DNA from: Gammaproteobacteria bacterium
GTDB taxonomy: Bacteria; Pseudomonadota; Gammaproteobacteria; Steroidobacterales; Steroidobacteraceae
Direction of reading: 5' to 3'
NCBI GenBank assembly: GCA_030040235.1
Contig: JASHUC010000053.1
Span: 1 to 5,752, forward strand
DNA length: 5,752 nucleotides
The position numbers and the translations under genes are program-made. A model generated the notes under the pieces. The model did not search any database, was not told where the DNA came from, and worked only from the letters and a program-made list of their open reading frames with translations. Of the stretch, positions 1 to 5,178 are shown in pieces; position 1 is the stretch's first letter, and each line of letters starts with the position of its first letter.

Positions 1-42
1 ATCGAGGAGCTCATCTTGAGGCGGTCGCGGCCCGGCCATCAT
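1..42 (-). CDS. possible 5' end of a divergent gene running off the left edge
   Basis: On the minus strand two consecutive ATG codons (42-40 and 39-37) open a frame that stays open to the window edge and reads MMAGPRPPQDELLD. A GGCGG lies five bases upstream as a weak ribosome-binding site. Fourteen codons are too few to recognise a family, and in DNA this G+C-rich an open frame of this length is expected by chance. The plus-strand frame over 1-156 is also open, but it is Arg/Ala-rich and looks non-coding. If the call is right, this gene would be divergent from hpnB and share its leader. Confidence 0.2.
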   Translation of the reverse strand, partial: MMAGPRPPQDELLD

Positions 43-79
43 ACCAGCCGCCGCGCGGGGTCACGTCGGGCCGCCCGCG

Positions 80-97
80 CGGCTCGGCGTCGAGCCG
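80..97. repeat. perfect 7-bp inverted repeat in the hpnB leader
   Basis: CGGCTCG (80-86) is followed by a GCGT loop and the exact reverse complement CGAGCCG (91-97). It lies about 60 bases upstream of the hpnB start, in a leader with no other recognisable element and no clear -35/-10 pair. The same arm sequence recurs in hairpins at 3601-3620 and 4086-4109. It may be a member of a small dispersed palindrome family, or a leader hairpin or operator. There is no T-run, so it is unlikely to be an intrinsic terminator. Confidence 0.45.
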
Positions 98-158
98 TCG
101 GCCCACTCCGGCGTCGGGTCACCCACGGGGAGTCCTGCGTGGCGCCCCGCGCGTGATA

Positions 159-1346
159 ATGTCAGCCGCCCTCCGCAAGATTCTCGTCATGGCCCGCCTG
201 AGCGCCGACATCCTCGCAGCCCTGCCCGTGCTCATCTGGGTCTATCTGCTCGCCGCTCGCGGCGGATTCTGGCGCGTGTCGCGCCAGCTTCCGCCCCGCC
301 TCCCGCAGCAAGGTCCGCCGAGGCGGGTGGTTGCCGTCGTTCCCGCGCGCAACGAGGCGGCCGTCATCGGCGAGGCCGTCGAGTCGCTGCTCTCGCAGCG
401 GCTCGAGGGCTCGATCCACGTCGTCGTCGTCGACGACGGCAGCTCCGACGACACGGCGACCGCCGCCGCCGCGGCCGCCGCGAAGCTCGGTCGCGCGTCC
501 GACCTCAGCGTCATCCGCGGCGCTCCCCTTCCCGCGGGCTGGACCGGCAAGCTCTGGGCGATGTCCCAGGGCCTCGCGGCGGCGGGTGAGCTTCATCCGG
601 ACTACCTGCTGCTCACCGACGCCGACATTTACCACGATCCTGACAATGTCGCCTCGCTCGTCGCACGTGCGGAGGCGGAGCGCTGCGACCTCGTCTCCTA
701 CATGGTGAGACTATCGGCCGCGAGCTTCGCCGAGAAGTGTCTGATCCCGGCCTTCGTGTTCTTCTTCCTCAAGCTCTACCCACCCGCCTGGATCGCCTCG
801 CGCCGGTCTCGCACGGCGGCCGCGGCCGGGGGCTGCATGCTCGTGCGTCCGGAAGCGCTGGCGCGAATCGGTGGTCTCGAATCGTTCCGCTCGCAGATCA
901 TCGATGACTGTGCGCTCGCGCGCGCGGTCAAGAGCAGCGGTGGCGCGATCTGGCTCGGCCTCACGAACACGGCGCATAGCGTTCGCTCGTACGGCACCTT
1001 CGGGGAGATCGGCCGTATGATCTCCCGCACCGCCTTCAGTCAGCTCCGGCACTCCTACGGATTGCTGCTCGCGACCCTCGCAGGGCTCGCGGTGACCTAT
1101 GTGGCCCCGCCCCTTCTCCTGCTGAGCGGCGATGGGGTCGCGATCGCTCTCGGAGCCGCGGCCTGGGTATCGATGAGCGCCGCCTACCGCCCGATGGTGC
1201 GCTGCTACGGCCTCGGGCCGCTCTGGAGTCTCACGCTCCCTGCGGTCGCGCTCTTTTACGCCGCAGCAACCGTGCATTCCGCCGTGCAGTACGGACTGGG
1301 TCGCGGTGGCCACTGGAAGGGCCGCGCGCAGGATCTGCGCGCATGA
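159..1346 (+). CDS. hpnB: hopene-associated glycosyltransferase HpnB (GT2 family)
   Basis: This is a membrane-associated family 2 glycosyltransferase of the HpnB type, found with hopanoid genes and presumed to act at the cytoplasmic membrane; its acceptor is not established. Numbering from a GTG at 153, an N-terminal membrane helix (about 17-35) ends in RGGFW. The GT-A domain follows, with PARNEA (64-69), VVVDDGSSDD (91-100), PAGWTGKLWA (127-136), the metal-binding TDAD (155-158), GGCMLVRPEAL (226-236) and IIDDCALA (249-256). Three further hydrophobic segments lie at about 302-325, 328-345 and 356-378, and the protein ends in a family-typical WKGR (388-391). The length of about 395 residues is normal. 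The start is uncertain: GTG 153, ATG 159 and ATG 189 are all in frame and none has a good ribosome-binding site; 189 fits the family's short N terminus well. The gene stands alone, converging on the response-regulator gene 37 bases away. No other hopanoid gene is visible. Confidence 0.9.
   Translation: MSAALRKILVMARLSADILAALPVLIWVYLLAARGGFWRVSRQLPPRLPQQGPPRRVVAVVPARNEAAVIGEAVESLLSQRLEGSIHVVVVDDGSSDDTATAAAAAAAKLGRASDLSVIRGAPLPAGWTGKLWAMSQGLAAAGELHPDYLLLTDADIYHDPDNVASLVARAEAERCDLVSYMVRLSAASFAEKCLIPAFVFFFLKLYPPAWIASRRSRTAAAAGGCMLVRPEALARIGGLESFRSQIIDDCALARAVKSSGGAIWLGLTNTAHSVRSYGTFGEIGRMISRTAFSQLRHSYGLLLATLAGLAVTYVAPPLLLLSGDGVAIALGAAAWVSMSAAYRPMVRCYGLGPLWSLTLPAVALFYAAATVHSAVQYGLGRGGHWKGRAQDLRA
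1324..1342. repeat. 7-bp hairpin at the 3' end of hpnB
   Basis: GCGCGCA (1324-1330), loop GGATC, then TGCGCGC (1336-1342) form a perfect stem ending one base before the hpnB stop codon. It is the strongest hairpin near the hpnB/response-regulator junction, whose non-coding gap is only 37 bases. No T-run follows on either strand, so it is a poor intrinsic terminator. It could simply reflect G+C-rich coding sequence (it encodes part of RAQDLRA), or it may slow polymerase between the convergent genes. Confidence 0.3.
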
Positions 1347-1368
1347 GTGCGCGTGCGGGGCTGAAGCG

Positions 1369-1388
1369 CGCCCTCAACCGCCCTCAAC
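1369..1388. repeat. perfect 10-bp tandem duplication over the regulator stop codon
   Basis: CGCCCTCAAC occurs twice head to tail (1369-1378 and 1379-1388). The second copy contains the response-regulator stop codon (TCA at 1384-1386, TGA on the minus strand), and the first lies in the gap between the two convergent genes. A 10-base unit shifts the frame, so it is tolerated only because it sits at the gene's very end. It looks like a slippage duplication. Confidence 0.7.
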
Positions 1389-2160
1389 CCCCAACCTTCA
1401 GCCGTCCGAGGTACTCGCGTACGGCCTCGCGGTACCCCTCGCTGCTCGTGACGGTGACCCCTCCCGCGAGGACGAAGATGAAATCGCCGCGCGGCGTCCG
1501 GCTGACCTCGCGTATATGGTTCACGTTCACGAGGCAGGACCGGCTGATCCGTAACACCGGCTGCGATTCGAGCGCGCGATGCGCCTGCTGCAGCGTGCTG
1601 CGTGCGTGGAACACTTCCCGGCCGATCGTCAGCTTCACGTAGTTGCGATCACCTTCGACGAGCTCGATCTGCGCGCTGTCGAGCAGGTGCATGCGGCTGC
1701 CCGATTCGGCGAGCAGCCGCGGCCGGTTATCCGGCGCGCGCTCCAGGCGTGCGAGAACGCCAGCGAGTCCGGCAGCGCGATCCGCGGCGCTCTCGCTCTC
1801 GCGCCGTCGCCGGACGCGCTCCAAGGTGCGTCGAAAGCGCTCCTCGTCGAAGGGCTTCAGGAGGTAGTCGGTGGCGCTCACCTCGAAGGCCTCCAGCGCG
1901 TACGTGTCGTACGCGGTGACGAAAACGATGAGCGGCACCGTCTCGGGCCCGAGCGCGCGTGCGAGGTCGACACCGTTCAGGGTATCCATCTGAATGTCGA
2001 GGAACAGGACATCCGGCGGCTCGCGGCGGATCGCCTCGAGCGCCTGCATCCCATCGCCGTATTCCCCGATGATGCGCAAATCGGGCTCGGGCGCGCAGTA
2101 CTCGCGCAGCGTCCGGCGCGCCGCAGGCTCATCGTCAACGATGACGACGTGCATCATCAT
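1384..2160 (-). CDS. LytTR-family response regulator transcription factor
   Basis: This is a cytoplasmic two-component regulator of 258 residues from the start chosen here, the usual size for an AlgR/LytR-type protein. The receiver domain covers about 4-115: the acidic pair D9/D10, the phosphoacceptor D55 in VLFLDIQM, T82 in FVTAYD and K102 in LLKPF are all present. An Arg/Glu-rich linker (about 112-145) leads to a LytTR DNA-binding domain (about 150-250), with GDRNYVKLTI (170-179), FHARSTLQQ (184-192) and RISRSCLVNVNHI (204-216). The first ATG of a triple ATG (2160-2152) overlaps the kinase TGA as ATGA, the typical arrangement for coupled partners; an upstream in-frame start at 2214 would lie inside the kinase and lacks domain support. 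Phosphorylation by the upstream kinase is inferred from the pairing. LytTR proteins usually bind pairs of short direct repeats upstream of their targets; the shared gap 3369-3695 is the obvious place to look. Confidence 0.93.
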   Translation of the reverse strand: MMMHVVIVDDEPAARRTLREYCAPEPDLRIIGEYGDGMQALEAIRREPPDVLFLDIQMDTLNGVDLARALGPETVPLIVFVTAYDTYALEAFEVSATDYLLKPFDEERFRRTLERVRRRRESESAADRAAGLAGVLARLERAPDNRPRLLAESGSRMHLLDSAQIELVEGDRNYVKLTIGREVFHARSTLQQAHRALESQPVLRISRSCLVNVNHIREVSRTPRGDFIFVLAGGVTVTSSEGYREAVREYLGRLKVGG

Positions 2161-3368
2161 CGATGCGCCAGAGGCATGCGGATCTCCGCCGCCCACTCGG
2201 TGGGTCCGGTGCATGCCGCCGCGAAGCTCGCACGCCCGGCAAAATGCACCGCGAGCCGCTCGCGTACGTTACGAAGCCCGACGCCATCGGGCCCGCGCTC
2301 ACGCGCGCGCGCGATCGTGTTCACGACTCGCAGTATCAGCTCCCCCGACTGAGCCACCGCCTCGATGCGCACGGTGACGGGGCCGGCGTGCTCCGCGAGG
2401 CCATGCGCGACGGCGTTCTCGATGAGCGGCTGCAGGATGAGGCTCGGAACCCACGTGCGGGGCACGGCCGCGGCATCGGGCAGCGTGAGGGTCAGACGAT
2501 CGGTGAACCGTCGCTGCTGCAGCTCGAGATACAGGCGGGCAAAATCGAGCTCGTCATCGAGACTCGCAAAATCGCGCTCCCCTGCCGAGAGCAGCCGCCG
2601 CAGCAGATCCCCGAGCTGCACGACCATCGTTTGGGCCGCAGCCGGATCCCAGCCGATCTGCCCCCGGATGGTATGCAGCAGATTAAAGAGCGTGTGGGGC
2701 GAGAGCTGCATGCGCAGCGCCGCCAACCGTGCCCCGCTCCACGCGCGCTCGAGCGCCGCGAGACGCAGCTGCGAGTCGCGATGACGCCGGTAGAGCGCGA
2801 ACCCGGTGACCAGCGCGAGCGCAAATCCGTACGCCAGCAGAAAGTTGATCGCACTCGCGACCCAAACAGGCGGGATACCGTGGAAGCTCGCTTCTTGCGC
2901 ATGGGCGTGCATGGCCGTGATCTCGACCATCTGCAAACGCGGCCACAGCACGTTGACGATGGAGAGCGCGTGATTGAGCAACGGCTGCGCCGCGAACGCG
3001 AACGCCAACCCCAGCAGCACCTGCACCGGGACGGCGCGCCAGGCGGGGCGCCAGCCGGCCCGCAGCGAGATCCAGATCGCCCCGAGCAGCAGCGGAAACA
3101 GCATCAGGTGCTGCAGGACGCGCGCATCCCACGGCGCAAACAGATCCTGCGTGCCGTCGGGATCGAATTCCATCGACATGCTGCGTGCATACAGCACGTT
3201 CGACAGCGTGACATCGATCCAGAAGGCGACGAGGATCGCGATCAGTGCCCACGTGAGCCTCGCACGGTGCTGCTCGGCGCGCGCCGCGTTCAGCTCCGGC
3301 AATGCAATCGGCGGTGCCGATGTGACCATGTCCATGCCGCGAGTTTCCAAACTCGATCGTTGACCCAT
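2157..3368 (-). CDS. LytS/YehU-type sensor histidine kinase (His_kinase family)
   Basis: This inner-membrane sensor kinase has 403 residues and is the first gene of an operon with the LytTR regulator. Four hydrophobic segments are visible at about 39-60, 84-102, 113-133 and 168-193, with a loop of about 35 residues between the third and fourth that is rich in His and Met (MVEITAMHAHAQ). No separate PAS or GAF domain is evident, so sensing is probably through the membrane part. A short helical linker (194-218) leads to the phosphoacceptor motif QLSPHTLFNLLHTI, with H225 the probable phosphorylated histidine. The ATPase follows: N box LQPLIENAVAHG (312-323, N318) and G box DGVGLRNVRERL (361-372). 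Most relatives have PHFLFN where this has PHTLFN. The ATG at 3368 is chosen because a GGAG lies six bases upstream; M12 and M14 are alternatives. The stimulus is unknown. Confidence 0.92.
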   Translation of the reverse strand: MGQRSSLETRGMDMVTSAPPIALPELNAARAEQHRARLTWALIAILVAFWIDVTLSNVLYARSMSMEFDPDGTQDLFAPWDARVLQHLMLFPLLLGAIWISLRAGWRPAWRAVPVQVLLGLAFAFAAQPLLNHALSIVNVLWPRLQMVEITAMHAHAQEASFHGIPPVWVASAINFLLAYGFALALVTGFALYRRHRDSQLRLAALERAWSGARLAALRMQLSPHTLFNLLHTIRGQIGWDPAAAQTMVVQLGDLLRRLLSAGERDFASLDDELDFARLYLELQQRRFTDRLTLTLPDAAAVPRTWVPSLILQPLIENAVAHGLAEHAGPVTVRIEAVAQSGELILRVVNTIARARERGPDGVGLRNVRERLAVHFAGRASFAAACTGPTEWAAEIRMPLAHR

Positions 3369-3374
3369 AGGTTA

Positions 3375-3378
3375 CTCC
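3375..3378 (-). promoter_or_regulatory. ribosome-binding site fixing the kinase start
   Basis: On the minus strand GGAG precedes TAACCT and then ATG at 3368, an ideal six-base spacing. This favours the first ATG over the two internal Met codons at residues 12 and 14. Confidence 0.7.
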
Positions 3379-3385
3379 GCTCGAC

Positions 3386-3412
3386 CTCGCGACGCGCTCG
3401 CGAATCTCGCGC
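3386..3412. repeat. three CTCGCG direct repeats upstream of the kinase gene
   Basis: CTCGCGA at 3386-3392 and 3397-3403 and CTCGCGC at 3406-3412 lie in the same orientation, 18 to 44 bases before the kinase start. Start-to-start spacing is 11 and then 9 bases, roughly one helical turn. LytTR regulators bind direct repeats, so an autoregulatory operator is possible. The spacing and sequence do not clearly match known LytTR sites, and high G+C makes chance repeats common. Confidence 0.35.
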
Positions 3413-3413
3413 G

Positions 3414-3427
3414 CCGCGGCGCCGCGG
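3414..3427. repeat. perfect 14-bp palindrome CCGCGGCGCCGCGG
   Basis: The sequence is its own reverse complement with no loop, and lies about 45 bases upstream of the kinase start. A dimeric DNA-binding protein could use such a site. It is built only of G and C in a G+C-rich gap, so chance is a serious alternative. Confidence 0.4.
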
Positions 3428-3598
3428 GACGAGTGCGTCGATGAGAGGGACGAAACCGCAGCGTGCCTCCCGAGGTATCAAACGCGGATGACGGAATGGA
3501 GCACGGAGCGCAAGCGTGGTACCAACGCCTCAAAGCGCGGGACCAGCTCGAGGCTCTCCCACTCCAAACGCGCAGCCGCGTGATGTCAGATGAGCATC

Positions 3599-3620
3599 GC
3601 CGGCTCGAATCGGCGAGCCG
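3599..3620. repeat. hairpin upstream of the UrcA gene, copy 1 of a flanking pair
   Basis: GCCGGCTC, five variable bases (GAATC), then GGCGAGCCG. CGGCTCG (3601-3607) pairs perfectly with CGAGCCG (3614-3620) around a six-base loop. Both outer blocks recur unchanged, with the same five-base spacing, at 4086-4107 just after the UrcA gene, giving 17 of 22 identical positions. It lies about 75 bases before the UrcA start, so it could be in the mRNA leader or be an operator. Confidence 0.6.
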
Positions 3621-3683
3621 CATAAACCTCGCATCCGGTCGCGACATCCAACGGTGCAGAAGCCCACACCACCCATCCAGATC

Positions 3684-3689
3684 AAGGAG
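3684..3689 (+). promoter_or_regulatory. strong ribosome-binding site of the UrcA gene
   Basis: AAGGAG followed by six bases (TCGAAC) and ATG at 3696. It decides the start in favour of 3696 over the in-frame upstream ATG at 3654, and suggests efficient translation. Confidence 0.85.
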
Positions 3690-3695
3690 TCGAAC

Positions 3696-4055
3696 ATGGC
3701 CCGTAAATCCTCGCGCAGAGCCCCGGAACGCGCCCGTGCCCGCATTGCGGCCGTTGCCGGATGTTTGTTTGCCCTCGGCATCGGCGCCAGCGGCGCGGTG
3801 CTCGCCGCAGATGCGCCACCCGAGATTCGCGTGAGCTACGCCGATCTCGACCTCACGACCGATCAGGGTGTGCAGACACTCTATCGCCGCCTGGTCGCCG
3901 CGGCCGAGCAGGTGTGCCCTTCCGCGCCCATGCAGCACCTGAGCTTGTACGTGCAGAGCCGTGCCTGTCAGAAAAAGGCCGTGGCCGAGGCGGTACGGCA
4001 GATTGGATCCCCGAGACTCGCGGCGCTGCTCTCACGGCACGACGCGCACGGTTGA
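3696..4055 (+). CDS. UrcA family exported protein
   Basis: This is a small secreted protein of 119 residues, matching the UrcA family (named after the uranium-responsive gene of Caulobacter crescentus), whose biochemical function is not established. An Arg-rich N terminus (1-16) and hydrophobic core (17-36) end in AVLA, with Sec cleavage likely after A37. The mature protein of about 82 residues begins ADAPPEIRVSYADLDLTT, the family's conserved opening, then GVQTLYRRLVAAAEQVC, a second cysteine in SRAC, and the C-terminal GSPRLAALL. Cysteines C74 and C91 are the usual pair and probably form a disulphide in the periplasm. The start at 3696 is set by a strong AAGGAG. The gene is divergent from the kinase/LytTR operon and is followed by a strong hairpin, so it is probably transcribed alone. 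Control by the adjacent LytTR regulator is plausible but unproven. No metal-binding motif is evident. Confidence 0.88.
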   Translation: MARKSSRRAPERARARIAAVAGCLFALGIGASGAVLAADAPPEIRVSYADLDLTTDQGVQTLYRRLVAAAEQVCPSAPMQHLSLYVQSRACQKKAVAEAVRQIGSPRLAALLSRHDAHG

Positions 4056-4080
4056 ATCGCCCACTCGTGCGTTGAGCAGC

Positions 4081-4114
4081 CGGATGCCGGCTCCCACTGG
4101 CGAGCCGGCGTCCG
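4081..4114 (+). terminator. strong hairpin, probable transcription terminator of the UrcA gene
   Basis: CGGATGCCGGCTC (4081-4093) pairs with GAGCCGGCGTCCG (4102-4114): thirteen pairs, one of them a T-G wobble, around an eight-base loop. It starts 25 bases after the UrcA stop codon and lies before the oxidoreductase, where a terminator is expected. The following sequence (ATTGCGTTTGCG) is only mildly T-rich, so efficiency as an intrinsic terminator is uncertain. Its core 4086-4107 repeats the arms of the hairpin upstream of the same gene, so it may be a repeated palindrome used as a terminator. Confidence 0.55.
4086..4107. repeat. hairpin downstream of the UrcA gene, copy 2 of a flanking pair
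   Basis: GCCGGCTC, five variable bases (CCACT), then GGCGAGCCG. The outer blocks are identical in sequence and spacing to 3599-3620, with only the central five bases different. Here the stem is longer because the flanks also pair. The two copies bracket the UrcA gene with its leader in the same orientation. Confidence 0.6.
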
Positions 4115-4178
4115 ATTGCGTTTGCGACCCTCGTGCTCGCGAGGCACACTGCGCGGTGCTCCTTCCCCCGACCCCAAC

Positions 4179-4183
4179 GGAGG
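4179..4183 (+). promoter_or_regulatory. ribosome-binding site of the oxidoreductase
   Basis: GGAGG is followed by seven bases (CCGCGCC) and ATG at 4191. It selects this ATG over an in-frame start at 4116, whose extra residues (Arg/Pro/Ser-rich) do not resemble the family's N terminus. Confidence 0.8.
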
Positions 4184-4190
4184 CCGCGCC

Positions 4191-5177
4191 ATGACCCAGG
4201 TCGTTCGCATTCACCAGACGGGTGGACCCGAAGTCCTCCAGCTCGAGGACCTCGAGGTCGGTCAACCCGGACCGGGGGAAATCCGCATCCGGGTCGAGGC
4301 GATCGGGCTCAATCGTTCCGAGGCCCTGTTTCGCGCCGGCGCTTATCTCGTGCCAGCGAAGCTCCCGACGCTGATCGGCTACGAGGCGGCCGGAACGGTT
4401 GAGGTGCTCGGGGCGGGCGTTCAGGGCTTCACGCCCGGCGAGCGTGTGTGTGTCCTTCCCTCGTACCGGCTGGGCGAATACGGAGTGTACGGGGAGAAGG
4501 CGATCGTGCCGGCGCGCAGCGTGATCGCCGCCCCGCCGGCACTGTCTGCCGTTCAAGCCGCATCCATCTGGATGCAGTACCTCACGGCGTTCGCGATCAT
4601 CGAGGTGGCGAAGATCGGAATCGGCGATTACGTGCTGATTCCCGCCGCCTCGAGCAGCGTCGGGCTCGCGGCCATCCAGCTCGCGAACTGGGCCGGGGCG
4701 GTGCCGATTGCCGCCACGCGCCACAACGCCAAGGCCGCAGCGCTGCGGGAGCAAGGCGCACGGCACGTCATCGCCACCGCCGAGAGTGACCTGGTCGCGG
4801 AGGTCATGCGGATCACCGGCGGCAAGGGCGCGCGGGTCGCGTTCGACCCGGTGGGAGGGCCCGGGGTGGAGAAGCTCGCGAACGCCATGGCGGAGGAAGG
4901 CATTCTGTTCATCTACGGAAGCTTGAGCATGCAACCCACGCCTTATCCCCACTGGCCGGCGGCGCTCAAAGGCCTGAGCCTCAGGGGATGGGTCGCCTCC
5001 TCCATCTGGAACAAGCCCGAGCGCTTCGCGCACGCACGTGAGCTCATCCTGCGTGGGCTTACGGAAGGTCATCTCAAGCCGGTCATCTCGAAGACCTTCG
5101 CGCTGAGCCAGATCGCCGAGGCTCACCGCTATCTCGAATCCAATCAGCAGGTGGGCAAGATCGTCGTGACGACCTGA
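4191..5177 (+). CDS. zinc-independent medium-chain NAD(P)H dehydrogenase/quinone oxidoreductase family
   Basis: This is a cytoplasmic oxidoreductase of 328 residues, the normal length for the quinone-oxidoreductase branch of the medium-chain dehydrogenase superfamily. The N-terminal catalytic GroES-like domain covers about 1-120, with GPGEIRIRVEAIGLNRSE (27-44), LIGYEAAGTV (61-70) and FTPGERV (80-86). The Rossmann domain (about 125-260) has the nucleotide-binding turn AASSSVG (152-158), GGKGARVAFDPVGG (210-223) and IYGSL (241-245). The C terminus returns to the catalytic fold with the typical HRYLESNQQVGKIVV (312-326). The alcohol-dehydrogenase zinc ligands are missing: N41 sits at the usual Cys position, GYE replaces GHE, and there is no four-cysteine loop, so a zinc-free enone or quinone reductase activity is likely. 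The substrate cannot be told. The gene is preceded by the UrcA terminator hairpin and ends one base from the convergent neighbour's stop. Confidence 0.9.
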   Translation: MTQVVRIHQTGGPEVLQLEDLEVGQPGPGEIRIRVEAIGLNRSEALFRAGAYLVPAKLPTLIGYEAAGTVEVLGAGVQGFTPGERVCVLPSYRLGEYGVYGEKAIVPARSVIAAPPALSAVQAASIWMQYLTAFAIIEVAKIGIGDYVLIPAASSSVGLAAIQLANWAGAVPIAATRHNAKAAALREQGARHVIATAESDLVAEVMRITGGKGARVAFDPVGGPGVEKLANAMAEEGILFIYGSLSMQPTPYPHWPAALKGLSLRGWVASSIWNKPERFAHARELILRGLTEGHLKPVISKTFALSQIAEAHRYLESNQQVGKIVVTT

Positions 5178-5178
5178 C

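Larger units (their letters stand above)
3369..3695. other. divergent intergenic regulatory region between kinase and UrcA genes
   Basis: This 327-bp gap must hold the promoters for both the minus-strand kinase operon and the plus-strand UrcA gene. Next to the kinase, CTCGCG occurs three times in one orientation (3386, 3397, 3406; the first two extend to CTCGCGA, spaced 11 bases), followed by a perfect 14-bp palindrome at 3414-3427. Next to the UrcA gene lies a hairpin at 3599-3620 and a ribosome-binding site at 3684-3689. CCAACG occurs at 3522-3527 and 3648-3653. I could not find a convincing -35/-10 pair on either strand. Open frames across the gap have no recognisable domain and I do not call a gene here. 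Confidence 0.6.

Noticed and set aside
419..482. GTC/GAC and GCC trinucleotide runs, including a palindromic stretch, inside hpnB
   Set aside because: They encode the conserved VVVDDGSSD motif and an Ala-rich linker. The repetitiveness comes from high-G+C codon choice rather than a separate element.
1347..1383. Possible bidirectional terminator between hpnB and the regulator gene
   Set aside because: Only a five-base GCGCG/CGCGC stem with a long loop can be drawn in the gap, and no T-run follows on either strand.
2163..3491. A 442-codon plus-strand open frame opposite the sensor kinase, longer than the kinase itself
   Set aside because: The product is dominated by Arg, Gln, Glu and His with no domain or hydrophobic pattern. 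It is the expected antisense shadow of a G+C-rich gene, and the kinase has clear H, N and G boxes.
3619..3630. CATAAA as a -10 box for the UrcA gene
   Set aside because: It matches four of six positions, but no -35-like sequence lies 16 to 18 bases upstream.
3463..3834. A plus-strand open frame starting in the kinase/UrcA gap and ending inside the UrcA gene
   Set aside because: The first half looks superficially protein-like, but there is no ribosome-binding site or recognisable domain. The second half is Pro/Ser/Arg-rich out-of-frame reading of the UrcA signal peptide.
4972..4986. CCTGAG-C-CTCAGG inverted repeat
   Set aside because: It lies inside the oxidoreductase coding sequence with no T-run and no boundary nearby, so it is most likely chance.
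4032..5126. A 364-codon minus-strand open frame opposite the oxidoreductase
   Set aside because: It is rich in Arg, His, Gly and Asp with no recognisable motif. It mirrors a well-supported oxidoreductase gene and also runs through the terminator hairpin.
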